NCBI GenBank assembly: GCA_030949945.1
Contig: JAUZRZ010000071.1
Span: 21,375-85,374 of the forward strand
Source: Sulfurimonas sp.
GTDB lineage: Bacteria > Campylobacterota > Campylobacteria > Campylobacterales > Sulfurimonadaceae
Direction: 5' to 3'
Length of the DNA: 64,000 bases
Shown here: in pieces, positions 36,970-45,918 of the stretch
How the letters are laid out: each line of letters begins with the position of its first letter
Numbering within the stretch: the stretch's first letter is position 1
Program-made: the position numbers and the translations under genes
Notes under the pieces: model-generated
Database searches by the model: none
The model's input: only the letters and a program-made list of their open reading frames with translations
What the model was told of the DNA's origin: nothing

Positions 36970-37697
36970 GTTATGTTTTAATAGTTGGAGCAAAGAGTGA
37001 TATAGCAAAAGAGCTTGCTCGCGTTTATGCTAAAAATGGATACAACTTGTATCTTGGAGCAAGAGAGGCAAGTGAACTTGAAGCGTTTAAAACTGACTTA
37101 GAGGTTCGTTCATCTATAAAAGTAGCACTTATCGAGTTAGATATTACTGATTATGATAGTCATCAGGGTATCTATGAGAACTTAGATGAAAAACCTTTAG
37201 GTGTGATAGTGGTGAGTGGTTACATGACAGAGCAGTACAAGGCTGAGAAAGAGTGGAGCGAAACACTCAACACCATAAATGTAAACTACACAGGAGCCGT
37301 AAGTCTTTTAAATATCATAGCAAATGACTTTGAAGAAGAAAAACGAGGCTTTATCGTAGGTGTGAGTTCTGTAGCAGGCGATCGTGGTCGTAAAACAAAC
37401 TACATCTACGGTAGTGCGAAGGCTGCGTTTAGTGCATATCTCTCAGGACTTAGAAATAGACTTTATGAGAGTAATGTCTCAGTACTCACAGTAAAACCAG
37501 GTTTTGTAAATACAAAAATGACAGAGGATTTAGCTCTTCCTGAGAGACTTACAGCAGAGCCAATAGAAGTAGCAGAAGATATTTTTAAGGCTCAACAAGC
37601 TGGAAAAAATATACTCTATACAAAATGGATATGGCGATATATCATGCTAATCATCACAAACATTCCTGAGTTCATCTTTAAAAAACTAAGCATATGA
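36966..37697 (+). CDS. dprE2: DprE2-like keto-reductase (short-chain dehydrogenase)
   Basis: DprE2 reduces the 2'-keto intermediate to polyprenyl-phospho-arabinose with NADH. The 243-residue SDR has a nucleotide-binding start (VLIVGAKSDIAKELARVYA), a catalytic serine in VGVSSVAGDRGR, and Y-x-x-x-K in YIYGSAKAAFSAY. The C-terminal ~25 residues are hydrophobic and basic, like the membrane-associated end of DprE2 homologues. A 4-base overlap with dprE1 and with the following GT39 gene supports a coupled pathway. Confidence 0.85.
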   Translation: MSYVLIVGAKSDIAKELARVYAKNGYNLYLGAREASELEAFKTDLEVRSSIKVALIELDITDYDSHQGIYENLDEKPLGVIVVSGYMTEQYKAEKEWSETLNTINVNYTGAVSLLNIIANDFEEEKRGFIVGVSSVAGDRGRKTNYIYGSAKAAFSAYLSGLRNRLYESNVSVLTVKPGFVNTKMTEDLALPERLTAEPIEVAEDIFKAQQAGKNILYTKWIWRYIMLIITNIPEFIFKKLSI

Positions 37698-39181
37698 CAA
37701 AAACATACGAAAAAGAGATAAAAATTGTAGGGCTTATTCTCTTTTGTAAGCTTATCATACTCGCACTTATTCCTCTGACTGGAGATGAGGCTTACTTTAT
37801 AAAGTGGGCATCGCATCTCAGTAGTGGTTACTATGACCACCCTCCTATGGTTGGCTGGCTTATATACCTTATGAGTTTTATCAGTGAAGATATTATATTT
37901 TTTAGACTTTTCTCCTTTATGGCGGCCATTACAGTTGCGTTTAGTATCTACAAGATAGCCCTACTCTACATTGACGAGAACAAGGCATATCTACTTTTTT
38001 TACTCTTTTTAGCATCACCTGTAGATATTTTAATGTCACTTTTTACAAACGACATCCCTCTTGTACTCTTTGGAACATTAGGAACACAGTTTTTTCTCTA
38101 CTCTTTAAAGAAAGAGCAAACTATAAAGTATGCAATTTTTTCTGGTCTATTTTTAGGGGCTGCATTTCTAAGTAAATACTTCTCAGTATTTCTTTTTTTC
38201 TCACTCTTTGTTTTTGCCATTTCAGTCTATAAAACGAGAGCCATTAAAACCCTACTCATAGCGATACCCATAGTTCTTTTAGCCATAGCACAAAATATGT
38301 ACTTCAACTATAACTGCTGCTGGAACAACATCATGTTTAACTTTTTTGCTCGCACTGAGAGTCACTATAACTTTGAGACTTTTTCAAACTTTATTTTAAA
38401 CCTTCTTTATGTTGTCACTCCGTGGGCATTTTGGTTTTTGTACAAAAGTAGAAAAAACTTTGTCAAGAGTGAGCTACTTATACTTGTCTCGCTTATTTTA
38501 GGTGTGATGTTTGTAGTCTTTTTTATGGTTTCACTCAAAAACCTTATGGGTATTCACTGGTTTATACTCTTTATCCCTTATATCTTTTTACTTTTTGCAT
38601 TTTTAGATGATAAGTACCTGCATAAACTCTTTAAATTTAATGCTATCTTTACCTTTATCCATATAGCTATTTTACTACTTGTTTTAACAGCTCTGCACCT
38701 CCTTCCAAACTCTGTTTTTAAGTCGAGTTACTATTATGAAGATGCAGTACTAAGTTCAAATATGAAAAAAACCTGCAAGATACTAGATGAGCAGTATGGA
38801 GATAAAAAACTCTTTAGTACAGGCTATACAAACTCTGCGATGTTTAACTACTACTGCAAAAAAGATATGCCGATGATATTTAGCAACTCTGTTTTTGGTC
38901 GTATGGATGATAAACTTGTAGATGTTCGCACCCTAAAAGAGACAGACTTCTATATCTTTAACAACCGTGAGATAAAAAAGGGTGACTACTCTAATGTTTG
39001 TGATGATGTCAATATAGAGAGTTTTAAGATGCAAGATGCTGCGTTTTATGTGGCTGAGTGTAGAGGATTTGATTATGCTAAGTACAAAAAACACTACCTC
39101 GACATACAAAAAAAGAAGTTCTATGACATACCTGCATGGCTACCACAAGGAAAATGTTACTTTAATGAGAGATACTATTAG
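37694..39181 (+). CDS. GT39/ArnT-like glycosyltransferase (GT-C fold), second copy
   Basis: The 495-residue membrane protein has the first-loop motif LTGDEAYFIKWASHLSSGYYDHPPMVGW, with the GT-C acidic pair, about ten helices, and a soluble cysteine-containing C-terminal domain. It is directly coupled to dprE2 (4-base overlap), which suggests it uses the arabinose donor. The acceptor could be LPS core, O-antigen or pilin; a prepilin peptidase is at 49.2 kb. Its substrate is inferred from position only. Confidence 0.82.
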   Translation: MTKTYEKEIKIVGLILFCKLIILALIPLTGDEAYFIKWASHLSSGYYDHPPMVGWLIYLMSFISEDIIFFRLFSFMAAITVAFSIYKIALLYIDENKAYLLFLLFLASPVDILMSLFTNDIPLVLFGTLGTQFFLYSLKKEQTIKYAIFSGLFLGAAFLSKYFSVFLFFSLFVFAISVYKTRAIKTLLIAIPIVLLAIAQNMYFNYNCCWNNIMFNFFARTESHYNFETFSNFILNLLYVVTPWAFWFLYKSRKNFVKSELLILVSLILGVMFVVFFMVSLKNLMGIHWFILFIPYIFLLFAFLDDKYLHKLFKFNAIFTFIHIAILLLVLTALHLLPNSVFKSSYYYEDAVLSSNMKKTCKILDEQYGDKKLFSTGYTNSAMFNYYCKKDMPMIFSNSVFGRMDDKLVDVRTLKETDFYIFNNREIKKGDYSNVCDDVNIESFKMQDAAFYVAECRGFDYAKYKKHYLDIQKKKFYDIPAWLPQGKCYFNERYY

Positions 39182-39184
39182 TAG

Positions 39185-39767
39185 ATGAACTTAGTACTTT
39201 TTGATTTTGATGGGACACTCACAACAAAGGACTCTTTAGGAGAGTTTATCAAGTTTGCCGTAGGCACTCCTAGCTACCATACTAAACTCATCCTCTTCTC
39301 TCCCATCTTCATACTTTATAAGTTAAGGCTGATGAACAACTCCTATGCAAAAGAGCTTCTTTTTAGACTCTACTTTCACAAAACAGATGAGCAAACATTT
39401 AAAAAAATAGCTATAGAGTATGGTGAGAAAAAAGTGTATGAAGATTCTTAGAGAAGATATATATGCAAAGTTTTTAGAGCATATTAAAAATGGAGACAGA
39501 GTTGTCATCGTTTCAGCCTCAATGAGATGCTGGCTAGAGCCTTTTGCGACAAAACATAAGGTAGAACTTCTTTGTACTGAGCTAGCTTTTAAAGATGGCA
39601 AATTCACAGGTCACTTTGCAACCCCAAACTGTCATGGAGAGGAGAAGTTAAGACGTGTAAAAGCACATCTAAACTTAGATAACTTTCAAAAGATATACAC
39701 CTATGGCGATAGTAGCGGGGATGATGCCATTTTAGCTATCGCAGATGTTGGGGTAAGAGTTAAATAG
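39185..39767 (+). CDS. HAD-family phosphatase, subfamily IB-like (one-base frameshift)
   Basis: It has the nucleophile motif FDFDGTLT at the N-terminus, motif II serine in VIVSASMRCW, motif III lysine near GEEKLRRV and motif IV GDSSGDDAIL. The frame breaks near 39447. Dropping one G gives KKVYEILREDIYAKF and 582 bases (194 codons). Its place after DprE2 and the GT39 gene makes it a candidate for the missing 5-phosphate phosphatase that turns polyprenyl-phospho-5-phosphoribose into the DprE1 substrate. In mycobacteria a PAP2-type protein (Rv3807c) is proposed for that step, and a PAP2 gene at 43956 is an alternative. Confidence 0.82.
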
Positions 39768-39781
39768 TCTTCAGTACTCTC

Positions 39782-40165
39782 TTAATCCAAATCTAGTTTA
39801 AGCCCACGACTCTTCGCAATTCGTTCAAGCATCGCATTAAGGTTACCAGTTGAGCGTATCTCTATGACAGCACTTACCACTCCATGAAGTGAAACATAGC
39901 ACATATATTCATTCATATTTTCACAACCATACTCTTTTACATTTTTTTCTATCACTGCGTTTTGTGCTTCAGTGACACTAAAACTTAGCTCAACAGAAGC
40001 TTCTTGGCTTAAAGTTTCTCTGTTTTTGATAGAAAACTTTTGTGTTTTAAGTGCTACTACTTTGACATATGAGGAGATGTCATCAAAGCCATTCTCTCGC
40101 ATTCGTAGTTCAATAGTCTCTTTTTGTGAGGGTGTTACATTAAAGTTTATAATTATTTTGTTCAT
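39782..40165 (-). CDS. Tandem ribbon-helix-helix-like protein (127 aa)
   Basis: The protein consists of two similar halves. The first has IIINFNVTPSQKETIELRM followed by FDDISSYVKVVAL. The second has VELSFSVTEAQNAVIEKNV followed by CENMNEYMCYVSL. Each looks like a beta strand plus two helices, the ribbon-helix-helix layout of MetJ/Arc-type or MobC-like DNA-binding proteins. A fused pair could act as a pseudo-dimer. It is transcribed against its neighbours inside the glycan cluster. Function unknown; DNA binding is inferred from pattern only. Confidence 0.6.
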   Translation of the reverse strand: MNKIIINFNVTPSQKETIELRMRENGFDDISSYVKVVALKTQKFSIKNRETLSQEASVELSFSVTEAQNAVIEKNVKEYGCENMNEYMCYVSLHGVVSAVIEIRSTGNLNAMLERIAKSRGLKLDLD

Positions 40166-40204
40166 AAATTTATTTTATCCTCTTTAGACTTAAAAATCAG
40201 ATGA

Positions 40205-40350
40205 AGTCCTTAGCCAAAAGAAACCCCAACTTAAGCGACAAAGTAGTTCTAGTATTAGGCAGATTTTCACAGGACTAGCTTTGCTAATCCCAGGAATCTA
40301 ACGACATAATAGGACCTATATGCTTATCGCCCATAAGGAAAGCTAAGAAC
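40205..40350. ncRNA. Candidate structured noncoding RNA
   Basis: The 222-base gap between divergent genes holds no ORF. CTTAGC (40209-40214) can pair with GCTAAG (40342-40347), closing about 140 bases. Inside are GGACTAGC-TTT-GCTAATCC (40272-40290, one mismatch) and CTTAT-CGCCC-ATAAG (40323-40337). The base composition is more even than in flanking spacers. Length and closing stem are compatible with a 6S-like RNA, but I cannot identify it or choose its strand. Confidence 0.3.
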
Positions 40351-40387
40351 TTGTTAATCATAATTTTCAACTGAGAATAATACTCAT

Positions 40388-41296
40388 ATGAAAAATATCA
40401 TCAAACTAATCATTACTATAGCTATTTTTTACTTTCTTTTTAAGAACATCGACTTTGTAGAGTTTAGCAAAATCCTCTTCAACTCTCATGGTGGTTGGAT
40501 AGCCGTTGCCCTATTTATGCAACTTATCTCTACCTATTTAGCTGCATATAGATGGTTCAAAATATCACAACTTTTAGTTTTTAAAGAGCGAGTCTCTCTT
40601 TCTATGTCCAAAGCTACTTTAAGGGAACTTTTTTCAACCAAGTACTTCCATCTAGTATTGGTGGGGATGCTGTTCGCATCATCGACTTGACACGTAAAGA
40701 GTATGATAAAAAAGAGGCTTTTTATGGTGTGTTTGTAGATAGGGTAGTAGGACTTGTCGGTCTTTTAGTGCTTAACCTTCTTGCAACACTCATCTTTTTT
40801 GGTACTTTTGATAACGACTTCTCTTTACTCATCATCTATTATTACACTCTCAGGTATAACAGGGTTTGCTCTACTTTTTCAACTCCATAGACTCACCTTT
40901 TTAACAAATATAAAATTTTTAAACCTTTTTGTGCGTTTAGCAAATAGACTCAATGCTCTTTATGCCTCGCGTTTACTACTCATCAAACACATTAGTATCT
41001 CAGTAATTGTGCATTTTTTCTCAGTACTTACGATGTATGCTCTCTCTTTAGCTCTGAGCTTAGAGTTGAGCTTTCAAACACTTCTTATCGCAGTTCCCCC
41101 TGTATTTTTACTTACTATCGTACCTATATCCTTAGCAGGATGGGGTGTTCGTGAGGGTGCTATGATAGGGATATTTATGCTCGTTGGAGCAGATCAGACC
41201 AAGGTACTCGCTATGAGTATTCTTTACGGTTTACTCCTTATTTTAAGTGCCACTCCAGGTGCTTATTTTTGGATAAAAAGCAAAAAAGCAACATAA
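40388..41296 (+). CDS. YbhN/AglD-type flippase-like membrane protein (two one-base frameshifts)
   Basis: This belongs to the lysylphosphatidylglycerol synthase membrane-domain family (UPF0104). Joined frames give an N-terminal helix, QLISTYLAAYRW, and the hallmark LPSSIGGDAVRIIDLTRKE, then VDRVVGLVGLL. The C-terminal half has SLAGWGVREGAMIGIF. One base is missing near 40600 and one is extra near 40832, net 909 bases (303 codons). Members often sit next to polyprenyl-phosphate sugar enzymes and may move such lipids. It precedes the GT9 gene. Confidence 0.75.
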
Positions 41297-41315
41297 CAAA
41301 CAAGGATTTATAACA

Positions 41316-42536
41316 ATGAATGTAGACACAATGAGACATATAGACTATTTTGCAGGGGTACCCCTTGTTTTTGCTTCAACACTTGTTAAAAAAACAGTTG
41401 ATTTTTTTATGCCTCCAAAAGAGAAAAAGGCTAAAAATGTTCTTCTTATAGAACTCTCAGAGATGGGAAGTGCAATTTTAGTTGACCCTGCTATGCGTAA
41501 ACTCAAAGAAAATATTGAGGGGGAACTCTACTTTGTTATCTTTTCTAAAAATAAAGCCTCACTCCAACTTTTAGGTACAGTAAAAGAGGAGAATATTTTT
41601 ACTATTGATGAAGATGGTTTAGTAGGAATTGCAACAAGTACCCTGCGTTTTTTCAAGTGGTGTCGAGACAAAGAGATTGACTCTGTTATCGACCTTGAGC
41701 TTTTTTCTCGTTTTACTGCATTTTTAACACTAGGAAGTGGTGCACTCAACCGTGTTGGCTTTCATGCTTTTCACAATGAAGGTCTCTACAGAGGTGACCT
41801 ACTTACTCATAAGGTAGCCTACAATGCACACCAACATATAGCAAAAAACTTTATAGCACTTGTTGATGCCCTACTTTCTGAGACAAAAGAGCTTCCCTAT
41901 CTCAAACGTATCATTGCAGATGATGAGATACAAATCGCTAAAGCAACTATTTGTGAAGAGGAACAAGCTTCTATCATCGCTACAGTCTCTAGTATGTATG
42001 AAGGTTTTGATAGAGAGAAAAATCATATAGTTTTAGTAAACTCAAATGCCTCAGACCTCTTACCACAAAGAAGATGGGATAGAGAAAATTATGGTGAAGT
42101 TATCAAAAAAATGCTTAGTGCAAATGAAAATGTTGTCGTACTTCTTACAGGAGCACCTTCTGAGAAAGATGGAGCGCAACTTCTCACTGATTATGTAAAT
42201 GACAAACGCTGTATCAACTTTGCTGGTGGAGTAAAGTTTTTAGAACTTCCTGCTCTGTACTCTGTCTCTGCGTTTATGCTTACAAATGACTCTGGACCTG
42301 CACACTTTGCTTCCATAACTGATATGCATACCTTTGTTATCTTTGGTCCTGAAACACCTGCACTGTATGGCTCACTCGGTCCGACAACTCCTATCTATGC
42401 TGGTATGAGTTGTTCTCCTTGTGTCTCAGCTTCTAACCATCGTAAAACACCATGTACAGACAACCAATGTATTAAAATCATAACTCCTGAGTGGGTATTT
42501 AACACACTAAAATTTAAACTAGATGCACTTAGCTAG
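41316..42536 (+). CDS. Glycosyltransferase family 9 (heptosyltransferase-like)
   Basis: GT9 enzymes add heptose or related sugars to LPS core in the cytoplasm. The 406-residue protein has NVLLIELSEMGSAILVDPAM at its first Rossmann domain, VVLLTGAPSEKDGA in the second, and the GT9 donor-site run LTNDSGPAHFAS followed by FGPETPALY. A cysteine-rich end (CSPCVSASNHRKTPC) matches family members. The N-terminus carries an extra ~40 residues with a hydrophobic patch. Substrate unknown. It overlaps the next gene by 14 bases. Confidence 0.87.
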   Translation: MNVDTMRHIDYFAGVPLVFASTLVKKTVDFFMPPKEKKAKNVLLIELSEMGSAILVDPAMRKLKENIEGELYFVIFSKNKASLQLLGTVKEENIFTIDEDGLVGIATSTLRFFKWCRDKEIDSVIDLELFSRFTAFLTLGSGALNRVGFHAFHNEGLYRGDLLTHKVAYNAHQHIAKNFIALVDALLSETKELPYLKRIIADDEIQIAKATICEEEQASIIATVSSMYEGFDREKNHIVLVNSNASDLLPQRRWDRENYGEVIKKMLSANENVVVLLTGAPSEKDGAQLLTDYVNDKRCINFAGGVKFLELPALYSVSAFMLTNDSGPAHFASITDMHTFVIFGPETPALYGSLGPTTPIYAGMSCSPCVSASNHRKTPCTDNQCIKIITPEWVFNTLKFKLDALS

Positions 42537-43959
42537 CAGGGAGCATCGCCCTCTTCTTTACTTTATCTTTTTTGTCGCTGCGTTTAGGCTACTTGTTGCA
42601 CCTCACTTAGGTTTAGGTGCAGATGAAGCACACTATCTTATCTATGCACTAAACCTAGACTGGAGCTATTTTGATCATCCTCCTTTAGTTGGATGGGTAC
42701 AGTATCTCTTCACTTCTATTTTTGGCATAAATGAGCTTGGGGCAAGAATTAGTGCTATCACTATTGGTTTTTTCACCTCTATCTTTGTCTATAAACTCAT
42801 TTATCAGATAGACTCAAATGCAAAACTAGCATTTATCTCCATTGTAGCACTCAATGCGATGTTCATTTTTAATGCACTCTTTTTAATGCTAATGCCAGAT
42901 ACTCTACTCTTTTTTCTAATAGTGCCTATTATCTTCGCTGTAAATGCTATCTCAAAAGATGATAACTGTAAAAACTGGTTTATACTTGGGGTTCTGCTTG
43001 GTTTAGCAGGTCTTTCAAAATATACAGCTATTTTATTTATTCCACCTATTATTCTTTATTTTCTTATAAAAAAGCAGTATAAACTTTTTCTCTCACCCAA
43101 ACTCTTTATAGCACTCTTTAGTGCTCTTTTCATCATAAGCCCTGTCATATACTGGAATATACAAAATAACTGGATGAGTTTTAGCTACCAAAGTAACCAT
43201 GTTATAGGCTCGTCACACATAAACTGGCAAGGGTTTGCACAATCTTTAATCGCTCAAATCATAGCCTATAATCCTTTTCTCTTTTTCACCGCATTTTATG
43301 GTCTCTACTCTGCGTTTAAGTCAAAGAATGATATTTTGTTTATTTCAGCACTCTTTGGAGCAACACTTCTTCTCTTTTTTACCTACACGAGTTTATATAA
43401 AACTGCCCTACCACACTGGTCAGCACTCTTTTATCTTCTTTTTGTACCTATTGGAGTCTATTATCTCTACCAAAAATCTCTCTCTTGGAGAAGATACTTC
43501 AAGTTTGCTATTACATTTGGACTTCTCCTCTCTACTCTTCTCTACATAGAGATAGCGACAAAAATCATCCCCCTTCCTGATGAGAACTCCATTCAGCTTG
43601 ATGTATATGGCTTTGAGAAAATTATGAAAGAGGCAAATGCACAGATAAAAGACCCTAAAAAAGAGGCTATAGGCATAACACTGTGGACACTAGCCTCTCG
43701 TGCTATAGTTTATAATGAACACTACGACTCAGAAGTCTATCTTTTAGATGATAGATTTGATCAGTTTGATATTTGGGAGAAACAAAGTCCTCTCTCAAAA
43801 GATATGATAGTTATAGATATAAACTTTGCACATAAAGATATACAAAAATATATGAAGTGTGATAGTGTCAAAAAACTAAGCTCTTTTAAACTTTTAGAGA
43901 GTAATAAAACAGATAATATCACACTCTATAAATGCACAAACTATCAAGGCATACGATGA
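42523..43959 (+). CDS. GT39/ArnT-like glycosyltransferase (GT-C fold), third copy
   Basis: The 478-residue membrane protein has the signature first loop GLGADEAHYLIYALNLDWSY followed by FDHPPLVGWVQ, and then about ten helices and a soluble end. The likely start is within a GT9-overlapping region (ATG at 42523). Three such enzymes in one 16-kb region suggest several glycosylation steps using polyprenyl-phosphate donors. It overlaps the PAP2 gene by 4 bases. Confidence 0.82.
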   Translation: MHLASREHRPLLYFIFFVAAFRLLVAPHLGLGADEAHYLIYALNLDWSYFDHPPLVGWVQYLFTSIFGINELGARISAITIGFFTSIFVYKLIYQIDSNAKLAFISIVALNAMFIFNALFLMLMPDTLLFFLIVPIIFAVNAISKDDNCKNWFILGVLLGLAGLSKYTAILFIPPIILYFLIKKQYKLFLSPKLFIALFSALFIISPVIYWNIQNNWMSFSYQSNHVIGSSHINWQGFAQSLIAQIIAYNPFLFFTAFYGLYSAFKSKNDILFISALFGATLLLFFTYTSLYKTALPHWSALFYLLFVPIGVYYLYQKSLSWRRYFKFAITFGLLLSTLLYIEIATKIIPLPDENSIQLDVYGFEKIMKEANAQIKDPKKEAIGITLWTLASRAIVYNEHYDSEVYLLDDRFDQFDIWEKQSPLSKDMIVIDINFAHKDIQKYMKCDSVKKLSSFKLLESNKTDNITLYKCTNYQGIR

Positions 43960-44630
43960 TATTTTCACGACTACAGTTAACTCTTTTTACAATTGTCACA
44001 CTTTTACTCATACTACTCTCTTACTTCTACATAGATAAAACAGTTTCTCTGTATTTTATAGAACATGCACAGACTTATAAGGCATTTGGTAAAACAGTGA
44101 GTAAACTCGGTGAGTCGCACTGGTACATAGGAATAGCTCTTATAGGATTTTTTTACTACAAGTTTATAAAAACAAATGAGCTTTATAAACAGAGATTTCT
44201 CTTTTTACTCTATGTTAATCTCTTCTCAGGAATTATAAGTGTCATAGCTAAGATGCTCATAGGACGTCTTCGCCCTTGGAAGTTAGAAAATGGTGGGGAT
44301 GGTTTTGGTTTTTTAATATCACAAAACCCTGACTTTTCACTCCTCGAAAACATCAACTATCAAATAAGTATGACACTTCAAGACTCTACTCACTACACCT
44401 CATTTCCATCAGGGCATACCACAACAAGTGTGAGTGTTTTTACCTTTATGATGATACTTTTTCCTAAACAATATTACATTTGGATACCCATTACACTACT
44501 TGGTGTGAGTGCTAGGATTTTGGCAAATGACCACTTTATCAGTGATATTCTTGCAGGAATGCTACTTGGTGTGCTAAGCACTCTCTTTATCTACTCTAAA
44601 ATGAAGGACAAAATTGAAAAAAATTATTAA
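43956..44630 (+). CDS. PAP2-family membrane phosphatase
   Basis: PAP2 enzymes dephosphorylate lipid phosphates or diphosphates. The protein has about six helices and the three-part active site: K-x(6)-RP in KMLIGRLRPW, PSGH in FPSGHTTTS, and SR-x(5)-H-x(3)-D in ARILANDHFISD (serine replaced by alanine in the last motif). I chose the ATG at 43956, which overlaps the preceding stop, over the upstream 43932. Possible roles are recycling of polyprenyl diphosphate or removing the phosphate from the polyprenyl-phosphoribose 5-phosphate intermediate. Confidence 0.83.
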   Translation: MIFSRLQLTLFTIVTLLLILLSYFYIDKTVSLYFIEHAQTYKAFGKTVSKLGESHWYIGIALIGFFYYKFIKTNELYKQRFLFLLYVNLFSGIISVIAKMLIGRLRPWKLENGGDGFGFLISQNPDFSLLENINYQISMTLQDSTHYTSFPSGHTTTSVSVFTFMMILFPKQYYIWIPITLLGVSARILANDHFISDILAGMLLGVLSTLFIYSKMKDKIEKNY

Positions 44631-45918
44631 AAGAGTTTTACTCACCCTCCTCGCCTTAGTTATTCTCTATGGCATTGGACGTTTTATTGATGTAGCCTAT
44701 GGTTCATGGCAATTTGTTGAGCGCCAACCCTATTTAGTTGCACAAACGCAGACTTCTATGCGTGTAAAGTGGCAGACACCCGAGAGTGAAATAGGAAAAG
44801 TAGTCTATGGCTTAACACCTAAAACTTTAACAAATGTTTTATATGAAGCAGTTGGCTCAAAAAAACACTCTATCACTATACCTAAACTCAAAGAGTGTAC
44901 GCAGTACTATTATAAAGTTATCTCTACTTCACTCAATATTGATAATAATGGTAGGAGTTTTAAAACACTCTGTCAAGAGAAACAAAACCAGAGACTTTGG
45001 GTTATAGGCGATAGTGGACAACTTGGAGCAAAGCAAAGAGAAGTTTATGCACAGCTCTATAAATACATCAAAAATGATTATGCAGAGTTAGATATGTGGC
45101 TACTTTTAGGGGATAATGCCTACTCAAGTGGTACACAAAAACAGTTTAACAAAACACTCTTTAAACCCTTTATAGAACTTGTCAAACGCTACCCTGCATG
45201 GGCAGTTGCAGGAAATCATGATGCACGACGCTGGGCATTTTATGATATATTTGATTTTCCATCAAATGGCGAGGCTGGAGGAGTACCCTCAGGTCACGAA
45301 GAGTTTTATGCTGTTGAAGATGCTAACTTACACCTCGTTATACTTGATAGCGAGACTATAGACCGTTCAAGTGATGGTGAGATGGCTCAGTGGTTACGAA
45401 GGGATTTAGCTGCAAATAAAAAACCTTGGGTCATCGTTGCGTTTCATACACCACCATATAGCGATGGGGGGCATAAGTCAGATAACTGCTGGGATAGCCG
45501 TGGGAGACTCTGCGATATGCGAGAGACTTTTGTGCCAATCTTTGATGAGTTTGGAGTGGACTTAGTTCTTAGTGGTCATTCCCATGGCTATGAGCGCTCA
45601 AAACTCATCATAAACCATCTAGGAAAAAGTGATACCTTTAGTGATAAAAATATAGTTCAAGATAGAAAAACAGACTATACAAAATCTTATACAAAGAAAA
45701 AAAATAGTGGTACTATCTATCAAGTTTGTGGCTCATCTGCTAAACTCGATGGTGCAACTTACAATCATCCTGCACTTCCATACTCACTTCATGAGATGGG
45801 TTCACTCATAATAGAACTATCGCCAACGACACTTACATCTAAGTTTTTAAATATTAATGGTAAAATTGCAGATGAATTTAAAATAACAAAAACAATCGGA
45901 GATAATGATGAAAGATAA
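44614..45918 (+). CDS. Purple-acid-phosphatase-like metallophosphoesterase
   Basis: The protein has an N-terminal membrane helix (RVLLTLLALVILYGIGRF), a fibronectin-like domain at about residues 30-115 (RQPYLVAQTQTSMRVKWQTP), and a calcineurin-like domain with WVIGDSG, LLGDNAYSSG, VAGNHDAR, AFHTPPYSDG and LSGHSHGYER, all metal-ligand motifs of the family. This is the purple acid phosphatase layout, anchored outside the inner membrane. It overlaps PAP2 by 17 bases and glmU by 14 bases. Its substrate is unknown. Confidence 0.85.
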   Translation: MKKIIKRVLLTLLALVILYGIGRFIDVAYGSWQFVERQPYLVAQTQTSMRVKWQTPESEIGKVVYGLTPKTLTNVLYEAVGSKKHSITIPKLKECTQYYYKVISTSLNIDNNGRSFKTLCQEKQNQRLWVIGDSGQLGAKQREVYAQLYKYIKNDYAELDMWLLLGDNAYSSGTQKQFNKTLFKPFIELVKRYPAWAVAGNHDARRWAFYDIFDFPSNGEAGGVPSGHEEFYAVEDANLHLVILDSETIDRSSDGEMAQWLRRDLAANKKPWVIVAFHTPPYSDGGHKSDNCWDSRGRLCDMRETFVPIFDEFGVDLVLSGHSHGYERSKLIINHLGKSDTFSDKNIVQDRKTDYTKSYTKKKNSGTIYQVCGSSAKLDGATYNHPALPYSLHEMGSLIIELSPTTLTSKFLNINGKIADEFKITKTIGDNDER

